64,000 nt of DNA from Chloroflexota bacterium (lineage in GTDB: Bacteria; Chloroflexota; Anaerolineae; Anaerolineales; Anaerolineaceae). Below, one piece after another: positions 49,827 to 59,669 of the stretch. The DNA lies in NCBI GenBank assembly GCA_021825925.1, contig JAKAFP010000009.1, forward strand, positions 54,446-118,445. Direction: 5' to 3'. The notes beneath the pieces are model-generated. The model worked only from the letters and a program-made list of their open reading frames with translations. It had not been told where the DNA came from and did no database searches. Each line of letters begins with the position of its first letter. Positions within the stretch are counted from its first letter, which is position 1. The position numbers and the translations under genes are program-made.

Positions 49827-51170
49827 TCAAGCCTCTCTCAAGCGCGGGTTAAAGATGCGATCCAGAGCAAAACCAAGCAGGGCGAAAGCCAAACCGGTAA
49901 ACATCAAAAGCACGGCCGGTTCAAGGATCCAGTAATACTGTCCCTTGTAGAGGGCGCCATTGACGAAAGCATCGTTGATCAACTTTCCCCAGGTGGGCAG
50001 GGTGGGGTCGCCCAACCCCAAAACTGCCAGTGAAGCTTCAAGAAACACGAAGGTCGGCACGGAAGAAACCAGCCCAGGGATCAGGGTGGGAATCATGCGC
50101 GGGATCAAATACATCAGGATCAAACGACGGTTACTGGCGCCGTAGGCCTTGGCGGCTTCGATGTAGGTGGATTCCTTGACCTGCATGAAAGCGGCGCGCA
50201 GTGACTTGATCTGGCCGGTAAAAATGCTGAGCAGCACCGATACACCCAGTATGACCCAGATGCTGCGGCTGTAAAAAGTGCCGACCATCACCAAAATGGA
50301 GAGGAAGGGCAGCACCAGATTGACTTCGGTGATGCGTTGGATCAGACCGTCAATCCAACCGCCGTACCAGGCGCCGATGGCTGCAAACACCATGGTCAGA
50401 ATGGAAGTTCCCAACGCAGCCAGCAGCCCGAAAGCCAGTGCCACGGGCACCCCCCATAACAGGGCAATTTTGAGGTCGCGGCGGTAAATATCCGTGCCGG
50501 CAACGCCGTAAACCTGGCCATGCATGACAAATTCCGCATCCACGGTGGATTCAGGTTCCCAGGCGACTGCAGACAGGATCACCTGGTACTTGCCTTTCAG
50601 AGGGGCAGGGTTGTTGGGGTCATCGCTCAAGAATAGACCGATCTGCGGGTCTTCGCCTTTCAATTTAAGCTTGAGCTTTTCATCTTGAGAAAAGCGATAA
50701 GTAGAGGATGTGTCGAGTCTCAAGTCGCCGACCCTTACCTGACGGTCATCAGGTGTCACCCAGGTGATCGAAACAAACGGTTTTTTCTCCGCAAAAGTGG
50801 ATTTGATGTACAGCAGCATATCCTGCGGGAACGCATCGTACTGATAATCGAAGGTGTAGGTCATGGTAATGACGCTGCTGCCATCGCTTTTTGTGTCTAC
50901 GGTACGTTGATAATCACCGGCTGAGGTATTGATCACAAACGATTCCGGTTTCTTTTCCTTGGAGAACCAGTTGAACCAGGCAGGCGGCACAAGTTTGGGG
51001 TTCTGATACCAGACATCTTCTCCGCCGCGCCAAAAAACGATGGCCTGCGAATAGGGGATGGAGATCATGGCGTAGGCGGCAATGATGATCAGGATGAAAA
51101 TCATCACCATTCCGGTGACCGCAGAGGGGTAACGCATCATTTCTTTGAAGGTACGTTTGGCGTTTTTCAT
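49827..51170 (-). CDS. oppC: ABC permease, OppC/DppC type with large external insert
   Basis: 447 residues; ordinary OppC has ~300. After the first helix (VTGMVMIFILIIIAAYAMISIPY) comes an insert of about 180 residues, polar and beta-like (FDYQYDAFPQDMLLYIKSTF ... PAPLKGKYQVILSAVAWEPES), on the outer face. Then five more helices with the EAA-type loop EAAKAYGASNRRLILMYLIPRMIPTLIPG. ATG 51170 is preferred from GGAGGG spacing; ATG 51176 overlaps the OppB stop (TAATG). Confidence 0.85.
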   Translation of the reverse strand: MKNAKRTFKEMMRYPSAVTGMVMIFILIIIAAYAMISIPYSQAIVFWRGGEDVWYQNPKLVPPAWFNWFSKEKKPESFVINTSAGDYQRTVDTKSDGSSVITMTYTFDYQYDAFPQDMLLYIKSTFAEKKPFVSITWVTPDDRQVRVGDLRLDTSSTYRFSQDEKLKLKLKGEDPQIGLFLSDDPNNPAPLKGKYQVILSAVAWEPESTVDAEFVMHGQVYGVAGTDIYRRDLKIALLWGVPVALAFGLLAALGTSILTMVFAAIGAWYGGWIDGLIQRITEVNLVLPFLSILVMVGTFYSRSIWVILGVSVLLSIFTGQIKSLRAAFMQVKESTYIEAAKAYGASNRRLILMYLIPRMIPTLIPGLVSSVPTFVFLEASLAVLGLGDPTLPTWGKLINDAFVNGALYKGQYYWILEPAVLLMFTGLAFALLGFALDRIFNPRLREA

Positions 51171-51175
51171 GGTCA

Positions 51176-52291
51176 TTACCCTCCCACTTTCACACGGGGG
51201 TCAATCAAGACATAGACGATATCAAGAACGAAGACGGTAATCGCCAACAGGTAGGCAAAGATGATGGTGTCGCCCACTATGACTGGCACATCAAAAAGAC
51301 CAATGGCTGTATACAGGGTGCGCCCCAAACCGGGCCAGATGAACACCGTTTCGGTGATGGTCGCACCCGTCCAGATGCCGATCAGTGAAAGCGCGAATGA
51401 GGTGACGATGTTCGGCAGGGTCGGACGCAGGATGTAGCGGCGCTCAATGTCGCGGTCCACCACACCCTTGGCCTTGGCCATTTCAACGTAATCTTCACTC
51501 GAGTAGATCAAGAAGAAGGTGCGCCAGGTGTAAATGCTCAAGAAAAATCCGCTGATGACTAATGAGCCGGCCGGTAAAATAAGGTGTTTGAGAAGGCTCA
51601 GGGTATAGAGCCACTTGCTATCGGGAGGGGGAACGTCCAACATCCCGCTAAAAGGCAAAACCCGAAGAACTGCGGCAAAAATCAGGATCAGAAAGATGCC
51701 ATAAAACCAGGGTGGTGCTGCGGAGGTTGGGGATAGTGCAATCGTAACCTTGTCCCAAAATCCGCCGTATTTACGCGATAGATTCAACGCGATGATGACA
51801 CTGAGAACGAAAAGGAGGAGCTGTGAAGTACCCATCAGTAACAGGGTTGGTGGCAGCCGCTCTGTCAAGATCAGGCGAACCTGGCGGGAACCGCTGTCGG
51901 CTGTCATGTAGGTTGCATTACCCAGATTCAAAGTAAGAGCCCTACTGAGAAATCGAAATGAACGGATCACGAAGGGGGTATTGAGACCCAACCGTTGTTC
52001 TTCAAGGGCAATTCGTTCATTAACCATTGCCTTGCGTTTATCACTATCCATCAATTTGAAAGTAATGCTGCTGTTCAATTGCGTGTTGACACGTTCACGA
52101 ATTTGCGAACGCATAATGTTGTCAACATAGCCGCCCATGTTGGCGATCATGATGGTCAGATAGATACCGACCACCACTGTGGCAAATAAGGTTAAAAGCC
52201 GTAAGAAAACATACCAAAAAACCCGTCCAAAAGTGCTTTTGAACTTGGTTCGATCTACTGCTTTGGAGGAGACCTGAGACTCAACAGTCAT
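51176..52291 (-). CDS. oppB: ABC permease, OppB/DppB type
   Basis: 371 residues. First helix FLRLLTLFATVVVGIYLTIMI, then an external loop larger than usual (residues ~50-115), then helices with the permease loop EMAKAKGVVDRDIERRYILRPTLPNIVTS and the ending DPRVKVGG, typical of OppB. Pairs with the OppC-like subunit. 74 bp after the binding-protein stop, separated by the hairpin at 52313. Confidence 0.88.
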   Translation of the reverse strand: MTVESQVSSKAVDRTKFKSTFGRVFWYVFLRLLTLFATVVVGIYLTIMIANMGGYVDNIMRSQIRERVNTQLNSSITFKLMDSDKRKAMVNERIALEEQRLGLNTPFVIRSFRFLSRALTLNLGNATYMTADSGSRQVRLILTERLPPTLLLMGTSQLLLFVLSVIIALNLSRKYGGFWDKVTIALSPTSAAPPWFYGIFLILIFAAVLRVLPFSGMLDVPPPDSKWLYTLSLLKHLILPAGSLVISGFFLSIYTWRTFFLIYSSEDYVEMAKAKGVVDRDIERRYILRPTLPNIVTSFALSLIGIWTGATITETVFIWPGLGRTLYTAIGLFDVPVIVGDTIIFAYLLAITVFVLDIVYVLIDPRVKVGG

Positions 52292-52312
52292 ATGCTTCCC
52301 TCATTAATTAGT

Positions 52313-52345
52313 CTGGACAGGGGTAATCCAATTACCCCTGTCCAG
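52313..52345. promoter_or_regulatory. 15-bp perfect stem-loop between SBP and permease genes
   Basis: CTGGACAGGGGTAAT (52313-52327) and its complement (52331-52345), loop of 3. No U-tract on the minus strand. Likely protects the SBP message or limits read-through to the permeases. Confidence 0.72.
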
Positions 52346-52364
52346 TTTTAGAGTTAAAGGTGAA

Positions 52365-54941
52365 TTATGGTGCCAGAGTGACGAAGTTGATGCTGCTGAA
52401 GGTCGGTATGGCCACCGGGATGGGAACCACTGCGACGGTAAGTTTGTTTGAACCGGAGGCTAATTTGTCGGTGATCTCTTTTGTCAGTTTGACAAGGTAT
52501 TGACCATCTGTAACAGCTTCGGCCGGTGCAACCGCCACGATGTTATTGTTCGCATCAAACACCAGGAACTTGACTGATTTAATATCAGACTGCGGATAGG
52601 GTTTGTCGTTAAGCGTTACGCTCACGGTAAACTCGGCTTCCTGACCGATGGTTACCTGTGCAGGGCCATCCAGAGTGACCACGGCGATTTTGGGCAGGCC
52701 AAAACCGGACCAGCGATCAGCCAAATCGGGATAGGCGTCAAAGTGTTTGAGGGTGAGAGTCTTTTCGGTCATGTAGGCTTTGTCAAGATAGTACGGGCCT
52801 GTACCGATCCAGTAATGACCATGTTCATCAGCCCATGCCTTGAGGTTGTTGTAGCGGGCGAGGGCTTCTTCTTCGGTGATGTATTTGCTCATCGTTGCGG
52901 CATAAGGGATATGTTTTTCCGCAATAGCCTGATCAAGGTACTTTTTCATGATATCCAGGCTGGGTCCACCAATGAAGTTGGTCCATTCATTTTCTTTTTC
53001 GGTGGATTTATCGGTGGTGTAAGACATTTCGCCTGCTGCTTCAGCCAGATCAGCCACAGCCAGAACATGCCATGCACCTTCACCAAAGGTATACGATTGG
53101 AATGGAGCGGCAGTGGGTCCGGGCCATAAGGAATAAACATCCAATTCGGCATCCGCGGCAACGGCATCGGTATAGAACTCGATGGTTAAGGGGTCTTCAG
53201 ATGTGATGCGGAATCCTCTGAAAACATTGGCAAAAGATTCAAAATTGGGAACAGCCTGGGGATCATAGATGGCGCTGGCAGGGTTGGCACGGTCATATTC
53301 CAGGATCATGCCCATCATGATATCGGCCGCGCTGATCTTGCTGCCATCATGCCAGGTTACCGCATCGTAGAAATCAGGACGGTAGGTGACCACACTGCGT
53401 ACTTTTGCGGTCAAACCATCAGGGTTTTTCTCGCCAACGGTAATGAACTCTTGCTTTACAGGATCCCAATCAATGAAGGCATCTGCAGGGACCTGAATTT
53501 CGGGAGCGAAATCGAGGGTCAACCAATCATGCGTTTTGCTGACGGGTATGCCTTCTTTGACGGTCACAGCCGCTTTTTCGATCATGAACGGCCAAACCAA
53601 ACCGGTATAGGGATCATTCATCGTGCCGCCGCTGTTGGTGGCGCGGATGGCCATCTGGTCAAAAGCCCAGTTGGTGCCACCGATCGGGTTGTAAGGCTGG
53701 CCAAACATATCCTGTTCACCCACTTTGAGGATTCCGCCTTCTGAATCACTCATGCGCAAGGTGAATGGCCATACCTGGGCTCCCTGAACACCCGCAGCCA
53801 GGTCATAGCTGACTTGCAGTTTCTCGTTATAGGGGATGAAGGTTTTGCCGTCAATCAACCAGACCTGTAAAGAATCTTTCAAAGCCATTTCCATGGCCTG
53901 GGCGATCATCTGGTTTCGTTCATCAAGAGTTGAGAAATTGCCATTGGCAAGATCATTGGCAACTTTGCGGAAGTCTTCAGCAGGGGTGGCTGAAGAGAGA
54001 GGTTCAACACCCTGGGTGCTTTCAGCAGTGTAGTAGGCCTGGAAGAGAGTTCTCTCTTCGCGGTCAATGATGGTGGCGCTCCAGGCGGCTGTGTAAAGAT
54101 TCCACTCGCAGTTGGCCGGGACACTGGTTTGCCAGATGGGGCCGGCTTCTGTGGCGGTCTTATATTGCCTATCCACGGTAAAGCCAACGCTCTCCAGCTG
54201 ATTGGCGACGTAATCACCGATGGGTTTGCGGGTTCCATCGCTGTCAGTACGGATGAGGAACTTCAAGTTTACCAATTGGCCTTCAAATTCCCATTTGCCA
54301 TCGGCATTCTTGGTGGCGCCCAATGCTGTCATTTCTTCTGAAATGGCCTTTTCAGCTTTGGCGGGATCGTAGGCGTAAATGGTTTCAAGTTTTGCCGCCA
54401 CATCAGCAAGCGCGGCGTACATGGGGAATTCTGTGGTGATGGGGAACCATTTTAAGAGGTTGGCTCCGGAATAGATTTCTTGATTGATGTAATTGCGGTC
54501 ATAAAGCCAGTTCGTGGCTTCGCGAATCTTGGGGTCAGAGAAGGGATTCAACACCTTCTTATCAGTACAAACACCAGGGTTGTAAAGAATGTCGTACTGC
54601 AGACCATTATTCTCTACATATGGCAGACCGGCTTCTTTGATGGAAGGAAAATCAGAGGATGCCAAACCGTCTGAGTAGATATCAATTGCGCCGGCCTGGA
54701 TCTGGGTTACGGCTGAATCGTTATCCACCACGGAGAAGTCAATCTCATCAAACCAACCGCCCTTGCGGGTGGTGGCCACCGGCGCTTCCGTCGGAGCGGC
54801 TGTGGGGGCTTCTGTGACTGCTGCGGCTGTTTCAGCTTCAGTGGCTGCCGGCGTTGCAGCAGGGGTCTGGGTGCATGAAGACAAGAGCAGGCACAAGATG
54901 AGCATTAAACCGAAAGCAACTGTCAAGCGATTTCTTAACAT
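52365..54941 (-). CDS. ABC substrate-binding lipoprotein, family-5-like with permuted segment order
   Basis: 858 residues. Lipobox LLLSSC and an Ala/Thr linker. In ordinary family-5 SBPs the order is WHDG..., GTGPYY..., then AGAIDI... and DPxVRxA...DR. Here the order is IQAGAIDIYSD, NPFSDPKIREATNWLYDRNYI (front half), followed by AVTWHDGSKISAADIMMGMI and WIGTGPYYLDKAY (back half), and a ~95-residue Ig-like tail (VTIGQEAEFTVSVTLND). GGAGGT stands 7 bases before ATG 54941. Partner of the adjoining OppBCDF-type genes; ligand unknown. Confidence 0.82.
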   Translation of the reverse strand: MLRNRLTVAFGLMLILCLLLSSCTQTPAATPAATEAETAAAVTEAPTAAPTEAPVATTRKGGWFDEIDFSVVDNDSAVTQIQAGAIDIYSDGLASSDFPSIKEAGLPYVENNGLQYDILYNPGVCTDKKVLNPFSDPKIREATNWLYDRNYINQEIYSGANLLKWFPITTEFPMYAALADVAAKLETIYAYDPAKAEKAISEEMTALGATKNADGKWEFEGQLVNLKFLIRTDSDGTRKPIGDYVANQLESVGFTVDRQYKTATEAGPIWQTSVPANCEWNLYTAAWSATIIDREERTLFQAYYTAESTQGVEPLSSATPAEDFRKVANDLANGNFSTLDERNQMIAQAMEMALKDSLQVWLIDGKTFIPYNEKLQVSYDLAAGVQGAQVWPFTLRMSDSEGGILKVGEQDMFGQPYNPIGGTNWAFDQMAIRATNSGGTMNDPYTGLVWPFMIEKAAVTVKEGIPVSKTHDWLTLDFAPEIQVPADAFIDWDPVKQEFITVGEKNPDGLTAKVRSVVTYRPDFYDAVTWHDGSKISAADIMMGMILEYDRANPASAIYDPQAVPNFESFANVFRGFRITSEDPLTIEFYTDAVAADAELDVYSLWPGPTAAPFQSYTFGEGAWHVLAVADLAEAAGEMSYTTDKSTEKENEWTNFIGGPSLDIMKKYLDQAIAEKHIPYAATMSKYITEEEALARYNNLKAWADEHGHYWIGTGPYYLDKAYMTEKTLTLKHFDAYPDLADRWSGFGLPKIAVVTLDGPAQVTIGQEAEFTVSVTLNDKPYPQSDIKSVKFLVFDANNNIVAVAPAEAVTDGQYLVKLTKEITDKLASGSNKLTVAVVPIPVAIPTFSSINFVTLAP

Positions 54942-55574
54942 TTCTATTACCTCCATATCGTTTTGAATTTTGTTCTGAATGAATTTTGAAGAGGGGGATA
55001 CTCAATTGACTGGATCACCTCCTTGATAGTGTCTGTGTCAACGAATTACCAAACAGGTGCCCCGGATCAATTTACTGGGGAAAATTCAGCACCCTGTGCC
55101 GTCAGGCTGCGGGAATTTTCCAAGCCAGGCGAATGCCTATTCTCACTTCTCTGCAATAAATGAGATCAATTTATTAATGTGGCCGCGCTGGCTTATGATT
55201 TGCCTATCTATCGAGTAAAATGCTCCGATTTTAGGAGGAAAAGCAAGAGAAATATCGGAGTCTCCGGGACACCTCTTTGATGATCAGATGCCGCCATTTA
55301 AATCGAGTGATGATCTCGTTTTGCTAAAACAAGAGTAACAATTTATAAAATGACTTTCACGAATCCATGGACGGGTTTTATATCCCCCTACAGGAGGGTG
55401 TTCTGGCTGATCATATAGTCCTCCAGACCCGGAAAAACCGACTTTGAAGGATTCCACGGGAGGGTTATAAGTACGTTCTCAAGGTTTGCATGGAATAGAA
55501 ACTGAAAGGTTATACTGGATGAATAATTATGAGCGATAATTAATTGTTCTTATTTAATCTCCGGGTGTTGAGCG
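54942..55574. other. Long intergenic region between divergent units
   Basis: No coding frame I can support. A promoter for the kinase gene may include TATACT (55511-55516) with TTGCAT (55486-55491) 19 bases before. There is an imperfect stem CTCCGAT ... ATCGGAG around 55229-55260. I checked for riboswitch-like conserved cores and recognise none, but could not run a covariance search. Confidence 0.4.
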
Positions 55575-58500
55575 ATGAGCTTAAAACGAACGCTTCAGGG
55601 TCATCAGATTCTTAGATCAACCTTATCCCTCCTGGGAGCAACCACTATCGTGTTGCTTTTGGCCAGCGGATGTTTTTCTGCACCCACTGAAATCAGTTCC
55701 CCAACGGTCACACCCACTGAGGCAATTCAGGCTGTTCTTGTTGAATCCACTGAGACTCCCCAAACACAGGGAGTTCCCCTGAGTCTGCGATTTACAAAAA
55801 TTGACAGTGATGATGGATTAACCCAAAGCACCACCTATGCCATCGCACAAGATGAGTTGGGCTTCATGTGGTTTGGTACGGAAGACGGATTGAACCGTTA
55901 CGACGGGTATAAATTCGAAAAGATCAACATTCAAGGGCAGAACCCTGAGATGCAAGGCGATCAATGGATCACTTCGCTGGTTTCTGCCGGTGGCGGTGAC
56001 CTTTGGATCGGCACCCGTCAGGGCGGTTTGAGTTATTACCATGCCGAGACCGGGCTTTTCGATCTTTATGTTCATGATGATCAAAACCCCGACAGCTTGA
56101 ATGGCAACCATGTCACCATTCTATTCAAGGACAGGGTGGGCAGGTTGTGGGTGGGGACTACTGCCGGTCTGGATATGCTCGATAATCAAAAAGGCGTTTT
56201 TACCCATTTTTCCATCGGCCTTGACGAAACCAGTGCGGATAGTTTTACCATCAGTGGGTTATGCGATGATAAGGATGGAAATGTTTGGATCGGAACTGGC
56301 GCTGAAGGATTGTTTAAACTCAATCCCAAAACGGCCGATGTGGTCCATTTTTCGTTTGATCGCACAGATCAAAGCTCACTTATCAGCAATAACATCAGGG
56401 GAATATCTCCCGCCGACGAGGATTCTTTTTGGATTGCCACCACCTCTGGACTAAATTATTTCACTCCGTCTGAAGGAACATTCATCCGCTACCAACATTC
56501 CACGGTGGATCCTGATACGCTTTCTGATAACCGCATCCGCACCATGACCCGTGACCCTTACGGAAATCTATGGCTCGGCACCATGGCCGGGTTGGATTAT
56601 TTCAATACCAAAACACGTGAATTTACCCACTTCACACACGATTCGCTGGACCCTAAAAGTCTCAGCAATAACAGTATTCTTGACATTTATGAAAGTAAAG
56701 ACGGTGTATTGTGGGTTAGTACTTTTGGCGGTTATTTAAACAAGTATTACCGGGGTATGGACCAGTTTGCTTATTATCACCACAGCTCCAAAGATTACCG
56801 ATCCATTGGCGGCAACATCATTTTCAAGATCGCGGTTGATCCAGACGGATCCATCTGGGCAGCTTCCCTGGATGGTGGCTTGAGCCGTCTTGATCCGGAA
56901 TCTGGCAGATTCGAAGTTTTTCAACACGATCCCGCAGTCATAGGCAGCCTGGCGAGTAATGAGGTTTGGTCCGTTTTTAAAGACAGCCGTGGCATATTGT
57001 GGGCAGGCACCAAACTTGGGTTGGACCGACTTGACCCTGGCAGCAAAGAATTTGTGCATTATTTCTTTGCCACCTTGACTGCCCCGGATTCGATCAGCGG
57101 GTTGGTTTACGATATTGCCGAAAGTAAGAATGGCGATCTTTGGTTTGCCACCAGCAATGGGCTTGACCGATTTAATGTTTTGAAAAACTCTTTTACTCAT
57201 TACGGTTATGATGAAAATGATCCGGGCGGCATCAGCAGCACTGAGATCACCAAGGTTTATTTTGATCGCAACGGTACACTCTGGGTTGGCACCTTCTCTG
57301 GCGGGTTGGACCGGTATGACCCGGCAGGCAATCGCTTTTTGCACTATCGCAACGACCCTGATAATGAAAACAGCCTCAGCAACGACTCGATCTTGTCGGT
57401 CTACCAGGACAACCAGGGGAAAATATGGGTGGGCACCGATGGTGGCGGCTTGAACCTATTCAATGAAACTGACGGCACTTTTACCAATTATTCCGAAGAG
57501 GATGGATTGGCTAGCAACGTGGTTTATGGCATCCTCGAAGATGGGCAGGGGAATCTTTGGCTGAGCACCAACAACGGTTTGTCGCGTTTCAACCCTCAAA
57601 GCGGCGAATTCAAAAACTACAACGAATCGGATGGATTGCAGGGTAACGAATTTAATATGAATGCCTATGCCCAGGACGCCACCGGGACGATGTACTTTGG
57701 TGGTATCAACGGCATGACCAGTTTCAACCCGCTGAAGATCAAAGTGAACCCCTACGTGCCGCCGGTAATGTTGTTTTCTGTGACGCAGAATGGTAAAGAG
57801 ATCACACCTGAACTCAATAGCGATGGACAGAAGCAGATCGTGCTGCGCTGGCCACAAAACAGTTTTGAATTCGAATTTGCCACTTTGAGTTATGTGGATC
57901 CCAAGAAGAATCAGCATTCTTATCTACTTGAAGATTTTGACCAGGATTGGATTGATGCAGGCTCCTGGCGTGAGGGACGTTATACCAACCTGCCAGGCGG
58001 TAGGTATACTCTGAGGATAAAGGGTTCCAATGAAGACGGTGTCTGGAATGAATCCAGTCAGCCGCTGGTGGTCAAGGTTATCCCAGCCTTTTGGCAAACG
58101 CTGTGGTTCCAGATCAGCGCAGTATTGGTGGTGTTTGGGTTGGTGTTCACGATCTACAGTTTGAGAAATGCCAGCGTCAAAGCCAATACCCGTGAATTGG
58201 AACGGCAGGTGGGTGCACGAACCAAAGAGATCGAAAGGTTGTTTGAAAAAACCAAGGAACTGGCTGTAGTCGAGGAAAGGAATCGTCTGGCGCGTGAGCT
58301 GCATGACAGTGCCAAGCAAAAAGCCTTCGCGGCACTGGCGCAGTTGGGTACGGCCAATGGGGTGCTACCCGATAACCCCAAATCTGCAAGGATGCACCTT
58401 CAGGAAGCCGAGAACCTGGTCTATGAAGTGATCGAGGAACTTACCTTCCTGATCCAGGAAATGTATCCCCTGGCGTTGAAAGAAAAGGGGCTGGCGACCA

Positions 58501-58925
58501 GCATCCGTGAATATGTGTTTGATTGGGAAGGGCGAACCGACATTCAGGCACAGGTCTCAATTGAGCATGAAAAACGGCTTGCCCTAAATGTGGAGCAGGC
58601 CATATACCGGTCCATCCAGGAATCCCTTTCGAACATTGCCCGGCACAGCAAGGCGACATCGGTGAAGATCCGAATAAATTTCCTTGACCAGGAAGTGACA
58701 GCTGAAATTGTTGACAACGGCTGTGGATTTGACATGAAAACCCGGCAGAACGGCATGGGCTTGCGAACCATCCGTGAACGCATTGAATCCATTGGCGGTA
58801 GTCTAAAAATTGTCAGTGCGCCTGACTGTGGCACTTGTATCTCGTTCAATGCTCCATTACAATCACCTCAGATCCATGAAGGAGACAAAAATGACGAATC
58901 CCATCTCAATCATTCTGGTGGATGA
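55575..58925 (+). CDS. Propeller-domain sensor histidine kinase (NarL type)
   Basis: 1116 residues. Lipobox-like LLLASGC at ~33, then ~14 two-component-regulator propeller repeats (GxxWxGTxxGLxxYDxxxxxFxxY...), e.g. LGFMWFGTEDGLNRYD, forming two 7-blade propellers outside the cell. A Y_Y_Y domain (FEFEFATLSYVDPKKNQHSYLLEDFDQDW), one transmembrane helix (LWFQISAVLVVFGLVFTIYS) and a coiled coil follow. Dimerisation box RNRLARELHDS has His910; HATPase part NGCGFDMKTRQNGMGLRTIRER. Start ATG 55575. Its end overlaps the regulator gene by 35 bases. Likely senses glycans or cell-surface signals. Confidence 0.92.
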   Translation: MSLKRTLQGHQILRSTLSLLGATTIVLLLASGCFSAPTEISSPTVTPTEAIQAVLVESTETPQTQGVPLSLRFTKIDSDDGLTQSTTYAIAQDELGFMWFGTEDGLNRYDGYKFEKINIQGQNPEMQGDQWITSLVSAGGGDLWIGTRQGGLSYYHAETGLFDLYVHDDQNPDSLNGNHVTILFKDRVGRLWVGTTAGLDMLDNQKGVFTHFSIGLDETSADSFTISGLCDDKDGNVWIGTGAEGLFKLNPKTADVVHFSFDRTDQSSLISNNIRGISPADEDSFWIATTSGLNYFTPSEGTFIRYQHSTVDPDTLSDNRIRTMTRDPYGNLWLGTMAGLDYFNTKTREFTHFTHDSLDPKSLSNNSILDIYESKDGVLWVSTFGGYLNKYYRGMDQFAYYHHSSKDYRSIGGNIIFKIAVDPDGSIWAASLDGGLSRLDPESGRFEVFQHDPAVIGSLASNEVWSVFKDSRGILWAGTKLGLDRLDPGSKEFVHYFFATLTAPDSISGLVYDIAESKNGDLWFATSNGLDRFNVLKNSFTHYGYDENDPGGISSTEITKVYFDRNGTLWVGTFSGGLDRYDPAGNRFLHYRNDPDNENSLSNDSILSVYQDNQGKIWVGTDGGGLNLFNETDGTFTNYSEEDGLASNVVYGILEDGQGNLWLSTNNGLSRFNPQSGEFKNYNESDGLQGNEFNMNAYAQDATGTMYFGGINGMTSFNPLKIKVNPYVPPVMLFSVTQNGKEITPELNSDGQKQIVLRWPQNSFEFEFATLSYVDPKKNQHSYLLEDFDQDWIDAGSWREGRYTNLPGGRYTLRIKGSNEDGVWNESSQPLVVKVIPAFWQTLWFQISAVLVVFGLVFTIYSLRNASVKANTRELERQVGARTKEIERLFEKTKELAVVEERNRLARELHDSAKQKAFAALAQLGTANGVLPDNPKSARMHLQEAENLVYEVIEELTFLIQEMYPLALKEKGLATSIREYVFDWEGRTDIQAQVSIEHEKRLALNVEQAIYRSIQESLSNIARHSKATSVKIRINFLDQEVTAEIVDNGCGFDMKTRQNGMGLRTIRERIESIGGSLKIVSAPDCGTCISFNAPLQSPQIHEGDKNDESHLNHSGG

Positions 58926-59553
58926 CCACGAAGTGGTGCGAAACGGTGTGCGCGCCTATCTTGAAACGCTCAAAGAGTTTCAAGTGGTGGGTGAAGCTGC
59001 CAATGGAGAAGATGCGATTCAATTGATCTCTGAAAAGGTCCCTGATGTGGTGCTGCTGGATCTGATCATGCCCGGCATGGACGGAGTGGATACCATTCGC
59101 GGCATCAAACAGGTCAGTCCGCGTACCCAGGTGGTGGTGCTCACGTCTTATCATGAAGACGCAAATATTTTCCCTGCATTGAAGGCCGGCGCAATCTCGT
59201 ATATTTTGAAAGACATGAAAATGGATAAGCTGGTGGAAGCCCTTAATCGTGCTGTTCAGGGCGAAGTGACCCTGCATCCACGGGTGGCAGTGAGGGTGCT
59301 GCAAAATATTCGCGGCGAGAACCCCGAGGCTGAACCGTTGTTCACCGAGCTGACCGACCGCGAAACGGACGTATTGAAGTTGATCGCCAGCGGCATGACC
59401 AACAGTCAAATTGCGGAAAAACTAGTGATCAGCGAGAACACAGTCAAGGGGCATGTCAGTAATATTCTGAGCAAGCTACACATGGCAGACCGCACACAGG
59501 CGGCTGTTTACGCCTGGCAGCGCGGCATCGTCCACCGCGATGGATTTGCATAG
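58891..59553 (+). CDS. NarL/FixJ-type response regulator
   Basis: 220 residues. Receiver with DD at 11-12, phospho-site Asp57 (DVVLLDLIMPGMDG), Thr in VVVLTSYHEDA, Lys in YILKDM. LuxR-type HTH: LTDRETDVLKLIASGMTNSQIAEKLVISENTVKGHVSNILSKL. AAGGAG is 6 bases ahead of ATG 58891, inside the end of the kinase gene, so they are translated together. Acts with that kinase. Confidence 0.94.
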   Translation: MTNPISIILVDDHEVVRNGVRAYLETLKEFQVVGEAANGEDAIQLISEKVPDVVLLDLIMPGMDGVDTIRGIKQVSPRTQVVVLTSYHEDANIFPALKAGAISYILKDMKMDKLVEALNRAVQGEVTLHPRVAVRVLQNIRGENPEAEPLFTELTDRETDVLKLIASGMTNSQIAEKLVISENTVKGHVSNILSKLHMADRTQAAVYAWQRGIVHRDGFA

Positions 59554-59622
59554 ATTTTAAGATCAAGACGTAATTTTCCCTTGAATTTTTCTGAGGAAGA
59601 GGGCAGTTACAACCCTTAAATA

Positions 59623-59653
59623 ACAAATCCCGCGAGATCCGCGGGATTTGTTT
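59623..59653. terminator. Bidirectional terminator
   Basis: ACAAATCCCGCG (59623-59634) and CGCGGGATTTGT (59640-59651), loop AGATC, with T's on the plus side. Between the regulator (+) and the sugar permease (-). Confidence 0.85.
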
Positions 59654-59669
59654 AGGAGAAGAGAATCAA

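Noticed and set aside
54942..55574. Riboswitch in the long intergenic region
   Set aside because: I looked on both strands for conserved cores of common riboswitches and T-boxes and found none; only weak stems. A covariance search would settle it.
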